A stretch of 64,000 nucleotides of DNA from Hetaerina americana (GCA_022747635.1 JAKTNV010000023.1:7555348-7619347); one strand, 5' to 3'; positions 9,701-19,879 are shown, counted from the first letter of the stretch. Notes: a model not told the origin generated them from the letters alone. Program-made: numbers and translations.

Positions 9701-9832
9701 TTTAACGCAAGTGCTTGTTTGTTCAATATTTTTGGGGATTTGAGAGGCATTACCTGAACTGAATTGACAAAAAGCGCTGGATTCTACTTTATTTTTCCCA
9801 ATATATGACCTACGCTCTTGCCTACCAGCTAT
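6779..9832 (-). CDS. LINE-B ORF2: APE endonuclease and reverse transcriptase, no ATG
   Basis: This frame of about 1017 codons is open from just after the ORF1 stop to the TAA/TAG before the 3' UTR. Endonuclease motifs are NCRS, GTESW, SFYRPP, GDTN (where LINE-A has GDFN) and SDH. The RT has NYRPISL, SGVPQGS and FADDTVIYRE, and the C-terminus ends YSFFPRTI. The first codon after the ORF1 stop that resembles a start is ATA at 9830-9832, followed by GCT. Either the start mutated from ATG or ORF2 is reached by recoding or reinitiation. ORF2 is in the +1 phase to ORF1 here, unlike LINE-A. No internal stop is visible. Confidence 0.85.
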   Translation of the reverse strand: MAGRQERRSYIGKNKVESSAFCQFSSGNASQIPKNIEQTSTCVKTTYNPRKFNKIGASTYITDSNASECNSFVSVHHESSQNSFVSVHKTEKQEVISHIKIITLNCRSIRNKISDIEHIFVSTNADIVVGTESWLTGDIANNEVFPNGFTIYRRDRPNRLGGGVFIAVKSHLSSQRYECDVDDIESVWCNIKDYNGRSLYVCSFYRPPDSNTDVLHKLDEQISTISSRQSNSITIIAGDTNLPSIDWENYCVGKSAKNRDSCQELLHIFTKHSLEQIVKSPTRGQSILDIFATSMPEIITNIEIIDGISDHKAILVELKTKFVKINKEKRKIYLYNKANFNGLREYLKIKLPEYKTKTLTTNTENTWNYFLNILREGIKTYIPSKLKCDSKEPRWYNGEVRSALRRQRKLQSNFKKSLKSDDISFVNTTKQLLKECRSKTKSIMRTALHSFKSKMLSEYLEENPKSFWSYVREIQGKRPTVHSLKTENGEIITDSVKKANILNHFFQSVYIKNTNAPNDPPHPPGEHMSDLTLTKQGIVHLLRSIKAHKAPGPEEIPARILKELAGDIAPFLHIVFLKSIEEGSVPRDWKLAHITPIYKGGDRDKPTNYRPISLTSISCKILEHVIVTNIMKFLDSRKILIHNQHGFRKSRSCETQLGLFIHDILRSGENNTQVDAVFLDFKKAFDKVPHNKLLHKLKYYGINEKIINWIRDFLSNRKQIVVIDGLCSTEREVTSGVPQGSVIGPLLFLIYINDLSTHVSSNLRLFADDTVIYREIRSQLDRELLSRDLDNISGWCNKWGLTLNIDKCAVLKFWNNGSEEQDINYKIEGSVLTTANQVKYLGVVLTPRLSWGAHIRTICGSALKKLGFIKRVVGKCNEKVKERCYFALVRPHLEYAASIWDPWEKIWQKELDKVQRKSARFVKNCYDKNTSVTGLLGNLGWEPLEVRREQARLRLLERFRTNEFKYDTEGIIMAPHYLGRSDHKDKLREIDSKTDRYKYSFFPRTISNHNSKKPKSL

Positions 9833-9833
9833 G

Positions 9834-10169
9834 CTAAACCCTCGACACGTGTTCGTGTAACCTACGCGCTACCAACTGCGATGCCTCGGCAGTATAATGG
9901 ACCCCGGAGCGATTAAGGGGTACCCGACACGATGAGAGGACGGGCCTCAGATCAACGAAGTCCGCTCCGATTCCCCGGCAAAATCCCAGCAATCTCTCAT
10001 TTAAACCCTCAATGCGGCTCCAAACGAGCCTTCCGCGGTCTGAACGCGGCACAATACTACATATACTTAATTTAATTGGGACCTTCAACTCTGCCTCGAC
10101 TCGTTTCACCTCCGAGTGCATCTCCTTAAAGGAGCGCAGGATCTCTTCAGATCCACGTTCCGAGGCGGC
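9834..10169 (-). pseudogene. LINE-B ORF1, C-terminal part of esterase-like domain
   Basis: Reading from the truncated 5' end it contains RGSEEILRSF, ICSIVPRSDRG, FVDLRP and NRSGVHYTAEA, aligning closely with the last third of LINE-A ORF1. The stop TAG (9836-9834) is separated by one base from the ATA that begins ORF2. The N-terminal coiled coil and the GSSN and GTND blocks are missing through truncation. Confidence 0.8.
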
Positions 10170-10176
10170 ATGTTGG

Positions 10177-10403
10177 AGGCATTAGGACGGGAATTCCTTG
10201 AATCAAGAAAAGGGCTAGCAAAACTTGAGACATTTAGAAAGCTACAGAACTCCCGAGTTGACCAGCGACACCGAGGGAATCATTATGCCACCACAGGACA
10301 CTTGCAGATTGGACAACCAGAATAAAATATGCCCTAGATAGAGATGCCAGCACTGAGAAATTCAAGTACTCTGTCCTCCCTCGCACCATGTACGCAAGCT
10401 TTG
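10177..10403 (+). mobile_element. Diverged LINE ORF2 C-terminus remnant
   Basis: Conceptual translation gives LGREFLESRKGLAKL and, in a second frame, FKYSVLPRTM, which parallel LGWESLEERR and YKYSFFPRTI at the C-terminus of LINE-A and LINE-B. Frames are disrupted, so this is an old relic of another LINE. The deleted mariner at 10406 is inserted at or beside its 3' end. Confidence 0.55.
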
Positions 10404-10405
10404 TA

Positions 10406-10919
10406 TAAAAAGTATCGGTAACAATTTTCTCCTGACGTTTACGTCAAGGGCTGAATTCAGACCGTTGGTTCAGTGTGCGCATTGATAAGATGACAGTGCA
10501 CACCATTATCACTGAAAATTTGGTGATGCTAAAGATCTGTGCAAAACTCGCTCCGTAGGTCTTAACGGACGACCAAGAGCAGTGTCGAGTATCTGCTTGC
10601 GAAGACCTTCCGCAACGCCATCGCGACGATTTCCCAACCCCCTTACAGGCCCCGCTTGGCACCAGCAGACTATTTCCTATTCCCAAAAGTGAAATTCTCC
10701 CTCAAAGGACTCCACCATGGGGCCTCAAGTGCTGTCGAAGAAGCTTGCACGCGTGCCCTGAAGGACCCTCTGCCTACCTGGGAACCCTCGAGCCGAGAAA
10801 AAGCTGCTGGCTGCCAAAAGTGTCGACGCTCAAGGGATGTATTTTGAAGAATTTTCAGGCAATGTAGCACATTATCTGAAATAAATCTATTTTTCCGAAA
10901 TATTTCCCGATACTTTTTA
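10406..10919 (+). mobile_element. Internally deleted mariner element
   Basis: The element has inverted ends TATAAAAAGTATCGG (10404-10418) and its complement (10907-10921), overlapping a TA target duplication. Inside are two separate pieces of mariner transposase with the middle missing. At 514 bp it is less than half the usual 1.3 kb, so it is a non-autonomous deletion derivative. Confidence 0.75.
10488..10847 (+). pseudogene. Mariner transposase remnant, central region deleted
   Basis: The first piece reads VHTIITENL then ICAKLAP, and after a frame change RVSACEDL, matching the end of the mariner helix-turn-helix region. It is followed directly by LAPADYFLFPKVKFSLKG, the region holding the third catalytic Asp of DD34D transposases. 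The first two catalytic Asp regions are deleted and frames are broken, so no transposase can be made. Confidence 0.7.
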
Positions 10920-11100
10920 TAAAACCATGTTTTCAACAAGAAACAGAAAAAAATTATTTCTTTCTAAATTAAATGAGCATAATTAAATTTACATGAACAC
11001 TCCATTATTGAATCAGATAGTTACGCATGTACGTATGTAAGTGTGCGTTAGTTTATTTGTACAATTTATACTTATTCTTATTTATTTATATTATGTGAAG

Positions 11101-11665
11101 AAGATATCCCTCAATTCTGTAGAAAAACATCTTTTTAATGCTGACAATCAGCATAACAAAAACGTGGGCTATTGGTTTCGTTACGTTGACGATATACTAT
11201 GCCTATGGACCGGAACCAACCGACAGTTAGACTCCTTCCTTAATTTCCTAAACACTCTTCATCGGAATATCTCCTTCTCCATGGAAAAAGACGTCAACGG
11301 TACCATCAACTTCTTCGACTTGACAATCACAATTAGGGATAATAGTCACGAATTTGCAATTTATAGGAAACCCACATATACAGACCATATAATTTCTAAT
11401 GATTCCGCACACCACTTTTCTCACAAACACGCAGCCCTCCACTCCATGATCCACCGCCTCCTACACATCCCCCTTTCCCCCAAAAACTTCAAAATTGAAC
11501 TCGTGAATATCACTAATATAGCTACCAACAATGGTTTCAACACCAAACTAGTTGACACATTACTACGGAAAAAACAAAAAGCAATGGCCATAAAAAGCAT
11601 TTTCGTATCACAGCCCGCAGTATCTAAAGATTTTAGTGGTGCTCGATCCCGTTTCTGGGAGATCT
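11101..11665 (+). pseudogene. Penelope-like reverse transcriptase, C-terminal part
   Basis: The frame starts KISLNSVEKHLF and contains the catalytic box RYVDDILC at 11185-11208, FFDLTI, and the RKPTYTDHII and HKHAALHSMIHRLL segments typical of Penelope RTs. About the first half of the RT is missing. The frame is lost near 11640-11660, where the protein should continue as SYRISNCLPTSLK in the next frame. Confidence 0.82.
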
Positions 11666-12191
11666 TTCATATAGGATTTCCAACTGCCTACCCACCTCAC
11701 TCAAAGCAGCCTTCTACCCACCCATAACCCTCTCCAAACTTCTAGCCAATGGAAAAGACACCCAGGATAGCCTTCTCAAATCAGGCATTTATAAACTGAA
11801 ATGCGAGGATTGCAACAGCGTTTATGTCGGTCAGACCGGCAGGAATATCAAGTTACGAGTCAAGGAACACGCTAGGTGTCACAAAAATCAGAATAACAAC
11901 TTTCTCTTCGCCAAGCATTTACTAGAATTCAACCACAGCAGTGACTTTGTCCCAGAGATATTACACACACTCCCAAAAGGATTAAAAATGGACGCTCTCG
12001 AGCAATTAGAGATTAGAAGGCACTTGGTGAACCCCAACACGACACTTTGTAATGAGCAATTGTTCCCATACCCCTCCCCACTCCTCTCCGAGAAATTAGC
12101 CTGGAAATGGTCAAAACAATCCATCAACGCACCTGCGAGTCCCCACCCCTCTCAAATCCTTCCAACCCTCCCCGCCCCCACTCTGTCCTGA
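11661..12191 (+). pseudogene. Penelope-like GIY-YIG endonuclease domain
   Basis: In the frame shifted from the RT, SGIYKLKC, then VYVGQTGR, then LRVKEHARC form the GIY-YIG core with its Arg. LFAKHLLEFNH and EQLEIRRHL follow before the stop at 12189-12191. In Penelope elements this domain cuts the target. The domain looks complete, but it is out of frame with the RT, so the copy is inactive as a whole. Confidence 0.82.
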
Positions 12192-12231
12192 GGGTATATA
12201 TGCTTGCTCTGTCTGTTTTGCAAATTTGTAC

Positions 12232-12260
12232 CTGATGATGCCGCAAGTCGGTGGAACGCG
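12232..12260 (+). ncRNA. Degenerate hammerhead-ribozyme-like motif of the Penelope element
   Basis: CTGATGA is followed by a five-pair stem (TGCCG with CGGTG around a CAAGT loop, two G-U pairs) and then GAAC. Hammerhead cores have CUGAUGA, stem II and GAAA; the last A is C here. Penelope-like elements are known to carry hammerhead motifs in this position. Activity is unlikely with the changed core base. Confidence 0.5.
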
Positions 12261-12315
12261 TTGTACCGTATAATAAAATCTGTGGAAAAGTACGAGTCTT
12301 TCTTTCTTTTTTAGT

Positions 12316-13109
12316 AATGGATATTAAATACTTCCACGAAGTGAAGCCTGAAACAATAGAATATACTCAAAGAATGTAATTATAAATGACACCGCTGCCT
12401 AACGAACATATGAACAACACCGGAATTCACATGGTAAAAAGGTTGAGTCCATACATTTTGAACCGCACTCCATCGCGGCGGCCCGCCATGTGTAACGTGT
12501 GCTTAAAGAGAAATGCATGTACGTACCGCGGCTAATCGGGACCATGCCACTGTGACAAGTGGAAAAAACAGGCGAAAGAGGATAATTTAAGCAAGAGGGA
12601 TTTTAAGTGGCAAGCCAGTTTACTAAGTTAGTTCGGAAGAATGCCACTGGCAAACACAGAAAGGATACTGCTCTGAATAGAATATTGAAAAGGGTATTGC
12701 TTAGAAAACATATCGTCAGTGAATAGGAATGGCATTCATTTCGAAACTGACCACAGAGCGTTTGAAGATAAAAATGTATTTATTAATTCAAACATGAGCT
12801 CGAGGGGATGAAATGTTGCTTTGATACATGGACGGCAAGAGAATTTTCCATACTCTATATACGTATTCTTCTCTGTGAGAACTAAAAAAATTCATACTCA
12901 TTTAATGCATCGCAAACGGACGGTTTTTGGGCACCGTGTTAATCAAACCAAGCAGATATTCACAAATTGCTTTCAAACGTGACTGCCGACCATGGATTTT
13001 TGCTTTCCATGTGGGTATTGTCAAATCACCGCTACATCCGTTTTAACGCAAGCATATTATGGCCGTTCTATCATGGAAAGTGTAATCCCTTTATAAATAT
13101 CGCATCGTA
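12316..13109. other. No gene recognised
   Basis: This is AT-rich sequence between the Penelope element and a LINE-A copy. No ORF with recognisable motifs, no repeat and no RNA gene was seen. Confidence 0.6.
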
Positions 13110-15119
13110 TTCAAAACCCGCTTAAGTCATGCCAACGTGGAAGAAACTTGGACAGAATTTGTCAATATCATGCAAAAAGGAATCGTAGATTTCATACCTA
13201 TAAAATACGTTAAAGCAAATCGCGACCCCAGGTGGTACAATAAAGACGTTAGAAAAGCCCTTCGAAAGCAGAGAATGCTACACTCTAGGGTAAAGAGGGC
13301 AGGCGTGAACACATCATCTCCTGAGAATACACAATTATGGGACACATATAGATCCTCTAAAATTGAAACCAAAAAACAATTACGTAGCGCCTTACTGGAA
13401 TTTAAACGCAAAGTACTTTGCGAGCACTTGGACACTGACCCCAAAGCTTTCTGGTCATATGTTAGGGAAGTAAATGGGAGTAAACAAACCGTGGCTTGCT
13501 TAAGGGATTGTAGCAATGTAATTCATACAGACAGCGAGGTTAAAGCTAACATCTTAAATTCATTCTTCCAAAGCGTTTTCTCGAATGATGTTGCCACCGC
13601 ATATCTCCAAGAAACAATACATACTCCACCCATGGAAAAAATAACAGTGGACCAACAAGGAATTCTAAAATTACTTAATGAGATTAAACCCAACAAATCC
13701 CCGGGTCCCGAAAATATACCAGCTAGGGTGATAAAACATTTAGCTCCAAACATTGCCCCGTACCTTGAATTTATATTTAACAAATCCCTCACAGAGTGCA
13801 AAGTACCTAAGATTTGGAAAACCGCGCAAATAACGCCTATTTTTAAAAGTGGTGACAGGGAGGATCCCAGTAATTACAGACCTATATCTCTCACTTCTAT
13901 CTGTTGTAAAATATTAGAGCACATAATTGTCAGTTCAATAATGAGACACCTTGACAACATTAACTTTTTAAGTGACAATCAACACGGATTCAGGAAAACC
14001 CGCTCCTGCGAAACCCAATTAGGATTATTTACACATGATTTACTTGTATCTGGTGAGAGAGGTAGGCAAGTGGATGCCATCTTCTTAGATTTTCAAAAGG
14101 CATTTGATAAGGTCCCACATGGTAAACTCATTCATAAATTAAAGGTCGCGGGTATAAACAAGGGCGCTATAAGTTGGGTTAAAGATTTTCTTTCAGAGCG
14201 GGAACAGAGGGTAGTCCTTGATGGCGCTAGTTCCGACAGCGTTCGAGTCACGTCGGGGGTACCTCAGGGAAGTGTGATCGGGCCGTTACTTTTCTTGATT
14301 TTTGTTAACGATTTGAACCGCGAAGTGAAAAGTAACATTAGGATGTTTGCGGATGACACGGTGATCTATCGGGAGATATCTGGGGATGAGGATCGTTTTA
14401 TTCTAGCGCAGGATTTAGATTGCATTACTAAATGGTGTTCTAACTGGGGATTGACTCTAAATTATAATAAATGTTCAGTGGTAAATTTCTTTAAAAGATC
14501 AACGGGATTTGCTTACAAATTAGCTGGAGGTGACCTAGCAGTAGTTGATACGGTAAAATACCTAGGTGTCACATTCACTAAAGACTTAACTTGGGGGACT
14601 CACATACGTAAAGTCTGCGGTCAAGCAAATAAAAAATTGGGATTCATTAGACGCATTGTCGGCAAAAGTGACTCAAAGGTCAAGGAACGTTGTTACCACG
14701 CTCTTGTAAGGCCTCATTTAGAATACGCATGCAGCGTGTGGGACCCGAGTGAAAAAGGTCTCATTCGGGAAATTGAGAAGGTTCAACGCCGGGCAGCCCG
14801 TTTTGTAAAAAATTCCTACGATAAAACGCAAAGCGTTACCGAAATGCTCATGGATTTGGGGTGGGAATCATTAGAAGAGAGACGATTCAATGCAAGACTG
14901 AAATTATTAAATAAATTCAGATCCGCATGTTTCAGCACCGAGGTCTCGCAGATTATTCGTACTCCTACATACATTGGTCGCTTGGATCATGCATATAAAA
15001 TTCGGGAAATAGATGCCAGGACTAGCCGACTCAAGGACTCCTTCTTCCCACGGACAATACGGGATAGCAACTGTAGGATTGTAGATAGTAAAAATTCCAC
15101 TTGCACCCTCAGTGTCTAA
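13110..15119 (+). pseudogene. LINE-A ORF2, RT part only
   Basis: The reading frame holds a complete reverse transcriptase (SGVPQGS, FADDTVIY) and C-terminal region but no endonuclease and no proper start. A one-base deletion near 15105 (TTGCACC where others have TTGCCACC) replaces the last few residues with TLSV. It is a dead-on-arrival copy. Confidence 0.9.
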
Positions 15120-15646
15120 AAAATAATTAGTTCTACTTAAATGCATGCTCCTCCACTAACCTTATGTGTTTTGTTATAATAACCCATTCTTTCCGCATGA
15201 TATCATTCGTGTTCTGTTCATCTGTTTTTAAGTTTCCCTTTCAGTCCCTCTTCCCTCCCGGCGGGGGGAAATTCCTGCTACCTGCAACGTTGGGTCGAAT
15301 TCCCTTCCTTTTACTGTCTCTTTGGGGGGTTGAGTGTTTTGTGGTGCATTTTCATGTGGTAGTGATGTTTCACATTCTTGCTTGTTGTGTCCTGGCTTGC
15401 GTGTTTTAGGATGGCTTTCGTGCTGTATCCTGGGGTGCAGTTTTTTGTTGTTTTGCGGTGTATGTGTTTGCATGAGTATTGGATGGAGGGAGTTTTGCAT
15501 GAGTGTGTGCGCTGCTGGGGTGTAATTTTCCGTGTTGTTTTTTGCATGTGGTATTTTTCGTTTTTACGGTTGGTGACCTAACACCCCCCGCCACACGCCC
15601 TTGCGGCGGCTTGCGGGGTATTATGTAGATGTAGATGATGTAGATG
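13110..15646 (+). mobile_element. LINE-A copy, 5'-truncated in ORF2
   Basis: The copy begins in ORF2 after the endonuclease domain (at the FKTRLSH codons) and runs through the 3' UTR to the stem-loop and a slightly irregular GTAGAT/GATGAT tail. It belongs to the second LINE-A subfamily (SEVKAN, KSGDRED, LLVSGERG, LAQDLD, QANKK, LEERR). Confidence 0.92.
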
Positions 15647-17600
15647 TATTTCCCTCGGGCAGCTCTCTCAATAGGGCTGCGGCGAAGATGCACCGAAATA
15701 TATTCCACAGCAATTGACAAGTTAACGAAAATTGAGAAGGTGAAGTTACACGTACGATATCTAGCAAGCGTGTATGGGCAAGAGTGACCAAATATTTCCT
15801 CATTGTTTGGCAACATGGCTAAGCTTTCCATGAACTCGTGTATTTTCTCATGATTATTTCAAAACCTTAACACAATTCAAATGTTACACCATGGCTGAGA
15901 ATTTCACGAATTCGTATATTTTTTAAATGACTGAAGCATCTTACATTAAAAACTATTACTCACAATGACTGAGGTTTCCAAGCTTTCGTGTAATTTTACC
16001 GAACAATGGGAACACTTGCGGACAAAACGCACTGCTTCCTCTTTCTTGGCTTTTCACAAAGCCATTTATTTTTTGAATGATTGGGACGGCTCCAAACAGA
16101 AAATGTATTTCGCTCGCACAATTTCCAATCGCAGCCGGGGTCAAGGAGAACAACCGCGTCTGTCTGTAGGATGATGGTCGGAGGGCGAGCCTCCACATGG
16201 AAAGATTACCAGCGAAGCAGGCGCTCGGCGAATAAACGGTCGTGGAGATTAAGCAACGGCCCTCGGGAGGTGTGTGTGTATGCCGTCTGCATGCTTCGTT
16301 CAAGACGTCCTAAAAATACCGCTGGAAACCCATTAAGATCCTATGACCTGGCGGCGTCTCCCGCCGAACAATCGGCCAGCAATAACACAGAGGAGCATCT
16401 AGCGGCTCCAACTTCGTGCAGCGGCGTTGCCGACAATGCCCCCGGGTGCAGTCACCCATTCCCATGGGGGGCGGCGGCGAGAGGCCGGCACGAAAGGGCT
16501 TCGGAGGGCGGCCGCGGTGTGCAAAGCCACATGAAACCGCCGCACTCACTTCCCGAGGAAAAGAGGCCCATGGCCCCATTCAACCCCCACTGATCGAACA
16601 GCAGGCCTGATTGGAGACCGCCCTCTCGGGGCATCTCTCGCGGAGGTGTCGCTGGGCTCATCCCGCCGTCCATCATTCGAAGGATTCGGAATGGGGATGG
16701 CGGGTCGCTTCGGCAGCGCGGAGGGTCGCCCTGGAGCAGACGCACGGGCTTTTGCGGCCGGAATGGGCTTCGGCAACGGCTGGGAGCGGGGGGTGGTGCC
16801 GGAGGAGGAGGCTCCCGGAGGGGCGGGCGCGGGGCAGAGGTCCACGAGGGAAGGCGCGGCGGGAAGAAGGGAGTGAAGAGCTCCCCCGAGGGCGAGAAGG
16901 GTCGTCAGGGCGGCGAGGCGAGTCCCGTGGATGGTATTAATCGCGGAGGCACGGGTCAGCGGCAGAGCGGGGAGGGAGGGGAATGCGTGCGACGACCCGG
17001 AGGAAGCGATAAATCCTGGGAGTGAGGGGAAGATAATGAATACAATTGTCCTGTGCTCTTGGGGTGCGGCGGGAGAGGAACAAGAGTGGGGAAGGGTCGG
17101 GAAACGGAAGACGGAGAAGACTATTGGAGTCGGCGAAGCACGAGAATCCAGCGTGGCAGGTGCTCAAGTTCGACACGAAAGCCACGGAAGAGAATGCTGT
17201 GCAAAAATAAAGAGAGGATTTATTTCGCTCTGGGGCGGCCCGTTTGGAACATTCATTCGGCCGGCAAGCAATTGGGATTCATAGAGGAAAGCATTCATTA
17301 GAGGATATGTTATTTCAAAGATCCACTATATTTTGAGCAATGGCCATAAATTGAGGGCGTGACGGGGTTACTGGAATGAATAGCATTGGAGTCCTTCCAA
17401 GCACTGCGAAAGCGTGGCAAACTGTTTATGGCCACGCTTCGTGGATATTTCATCGGAAGGGCACATGAGGGCAAATAAACTAAAAAATACACCATCACGC
17501 GGCATCAAAAAGGTTAAGTGCGGCAGGAGTGGAGTAATGTCAAATGATCTAAATGTAATTTGGCATTCCTCTTACGAAAACTTAACGTTTTCACGAGCGA
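15647..17600. other. Unassigned sequence with a CpG-rich segment
   Basis: No gene could be recognised. From about 16100 to 17200 the sequence becomes rich in G, C and CpG compared with the AT-rich surroundings and contains several overlapping ORFs of 60-170 codons on both strands, none with a familiar motif. It may be a CpG-rich promoter or exon area, or another repeat. Confidence 0.4.
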
Positions 17601-17616
17601 AGGGCGCCGGCGCCCT
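17601..17616. repeat. 16-bp perfect palindrome
   Basis: AGGGCGCCGGCGCCCT is its own reverse complement. It immediately precedes a diverged LINE 3' tail. Function is unknown. Confidence 0.85.
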
Positions 17617-17670
17617 GACTGGCACCCCCTGCTGCACGCCCCCGTGGCGACTTGCGAGGTGTCACGCCCC
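17617..17670 (+). mobile_element. Diverged LINE 3'-tail remnant
   Basis: The sequence GGCACCCCCTGCTGCACGCC followed by CCCGTGGCGACTTGCGAGGT parallels the LINE-A/B 3' stem-loop in order and spacing with many substitutions. No coding remnant was recognised upstream. Confidence 0.45.
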
Positions 17671-18295
17671 AAGTTCTGGATTCCCATCTAAACTCACCCG
17701 CATTTCTTTCCCCTAATCCGATTCCAGTGAGGGGAGGCCTGCTGAATGAATCGATGCATTGCTTCAAATACATCTTCGTCCCTTTCGGGTCAGATAGAAA
17801 TGATTGCTTAAAATGACGGCGTCATCCAATATTAGCCAATATCCTCAGTATTAATCCCCTCGCTAAATTCTTTTTGTTCCAGAAGTCGATGGGCTGGGCC
17901 CAAGACCATAAATCATATTTCTTCACGGTACAATTCAAGAATGCGTATGCAAAAGTGAGCCTAAATTTTGCAAGTATTTCACTGACATCCACGAGCACCC
18001 AAAATGTAATATTATGCTTAACGTGGTACAACCCTTCAGCTTCGTCACTAGCTGGCCTAGCAATGGCATCTACGATCATCTTGCCAATAAAGTGATGATG
18101 GGAGTCGTCCGACTCCATTTCTCCACAAACAAAGCACCCCCTCATCCACTGCACTGACTTCATGACTGCCTCTTCCACGATACGTGATGCCTGAGATTCG
18201 CATTTCCTCTGACAAGGATGTTTTCAATCCTAGTAGGTTTATAGAGAACTTAAGTGCGGCACAACTGGCCCCAACACCATTGTGCGGTGTAAGTA
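17671..18295. other. No gene recognised, holds an unassigned minus-strand ORF
   Basis: The longest frame is 17822-18178 on the minus strand (118 codons), with a CFVCG start and several His nearby. It matches no family I recognise and no start or splice evidence supports it, so it is recorded only as part of this interval. Confidence 0.35.
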
Positions 18296-18860
18296 CACAA
18301 GTACTTTTACGCCTACGTCTTAACTCACAATCCGCCGCGGGGTGTTTGGCGGAGGGTGTTAAGTCACCTGCCATCAGGTTAATTGGTGATCATCACAATT
18401 GCGTATCATTTTTTCAGGCTGTTCAAGTCTTCGTAGTATATGTATCCTACTGGAGTGGTGACGTATTGTGCGGAGGAAAGATAATTTCTGATATCGCTCT
18501 TTTCGCCTGTCAGATGCCTTAGAATTTCGTTTTATTTTAGCCAATCAATATGATGCGGGACAAGACTTACTCCATAGGTGTCAGTGTTCATCCAATACTC
18601 CTTACAGTCTTTTAGTAATTTTAGTTTCTCATGCATATGTGCGCCTATAGCAGCTGTTAACTCAACATTCCCAATAACAATTTGACGTTTTCTTTCGACC
18701 GTCACGATTTTTTACGAAGCGGGCAGCATTTCTCTCAATCGTGCCTGACTCCGGAATCATGGACTTCGCCGTAGTCACCCAAAACCTGGTGTTTTACTCA
18801 AGGTGAGGACTGACCAACGATAAATAACATCCCTCCGACCTTTGGCCCTATTTGGGGGTT
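18296..18860 (-). mobile_element. Old LINE relic with diverged 3' tail
   Basis: On the minus strand, TIERNAARFVKNRD (about 18690-18735) parallels the conserved VQRRAARFVKN of LINE C-terminal regions. Downstream, at 18310-18375, a diverged copy of the GC-rich 3' stem-loop is present (complement of CCGCCGCGGGGTGTTTGGCG). Frames are broken throughout. Confidence 0.55.
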
Positions 18861-19879
18861 AGTAGTCCAAGCCTCCACTCCATGGGATACCATGTGGCGA
18901 GTAGGGTGCTGTCCCTCCCAAAACTCTCGACTAATTTCCACAGGTCTTCTTAGGACGAAATTTCACTCGGATGCTGGAGGAGATTATTGGTCATATGATG
19001 GGATGAGAAATATATTTTAATATAGAGACAGTTCTGAATTATTCTCTTTGAGATACTCAACGATTTTTTCATGTTAGGCATACAGAACGTCTGCGGAATC
19101 ATTTTTTTCGAATGAAGTAAAGTTGTGCGGTGCTAGACTATGTATGATTCTGAATCTGGAGACGAAGAAAGTTTACATTCGGATCGCCAACCTGTGAAAC
19201 TATAGAGTTGGAGGCCATGGGGATCACTTCGACAGTTCTTTCATGGACAGCAGTCGGTGGAAGGTAACATTCTCCGTAATTGATGATTAAATGCTGGAAT
19301 TACGACAGTTGGATAGCAAGAAGCAAATAAATATCACTGACTTTTCAAAAGCTTAAAACTTGGTGCGTGAAATTTAAACGCAACCCGTTATGAGTTATTT
19401 ATATTTTTTTAGCGATTTACGATTAATTTTTCAAATTTCATTGCATCCACTTCGGGGAGTCACTATAGCCACGTTTTTATGAGCTTGGATAAACATTTTG
19501 GGTCGATTATTTTAAGCCAAGGATGCCAGTAAAAATGGCGTTTTTGTGCAAGCATTACTATTATTTGTAATGCAATAATGTGGGTTTCACCATTAATACT
19601 TAACCGGGGGCCAAATTAACACGAGGGGTATCTCGAGCCATCTCCTCTCGCCCGGCGAAACTGTGTTAAAAGCTCTTCGACGGACGATTGCGGCATTAGA
19701 ACATAAGTATTGAGAAAAACTGAACATTTGCTTTAAACAGTGTATTTTTCCATGGTTCGAATCCCGGTCGAGGGGAATGATTTTTACCCTTTCTAATTGT
19801 TGCAAGTAATAGATGTGAATGAATGCATGCCATTCATTCTGTGGTTCTTGCATGCGGTTTTTTTTTCTTTTCTAAATTA
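18861..19879. other. No gene recognised; possible SINE fragment near 19745
   Basis: The interval is AT-rich with no coding motif. At 19750-19770 GGTTCGAATCCCGG resembles a tRNA-type B box and is followed by GGGGAATGATTTTTACCC, a pattern common downstream of tRNA-derived SINE heads, but no A box or full cloverleaf is present. The bases just before 19880 resemble the LINE-B 3' UTR over about 30 bp. Confidence 0.35.

Larger units (their letters stand above)
6482..10169 (-). mobile_element. LINE-B, 5'-truncated, with 5-bp target-site duplication
   Basis: This element is related to LINE-A but clearly a separate family. The 3' tail and stem-loop lie at 6482-6540, a 3' UTR follows, then ORF2, and ORF1 is cut in its esterase domain at about 10169. 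The flanks share ATGTT (6477-6481 and 10170-10174), consistent with target-primed insertion and 5' truncation. Confidence 0.88.
11095..12315 (+). mobile_element. Penelope-like element, 5'-truncated
   Basis: This retroelement encodes the C-terminal part of a Penelope-type reverse transcriptase followed by a GIY-YIG endonuclease, the diagnostic order of Penelope-like elements. The RT fingers are absent, so the copy is truncated in the middle of the RT. A single frameshift separates the two parts. A hammerhead-like motif and an AATAAAA stretch lie near the 3' end. Confidence 0.88.

Noticed and set aside
15228..15581. Overlapping 60-90-codon ORFs in LINE-A 3' UTRs, both strands
   Set aside because: They lie after the ORF2 stop in low-complexity UTR sequence, vary between copies and have no domain.
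16081..16940. Overlapping ORFs of 64-170 codons in the CpG-rich segment
   Set aside because: Long frames on both strands are expected in GC-rich sequence, and none shows a recognisable motif or splice structure I could defend.
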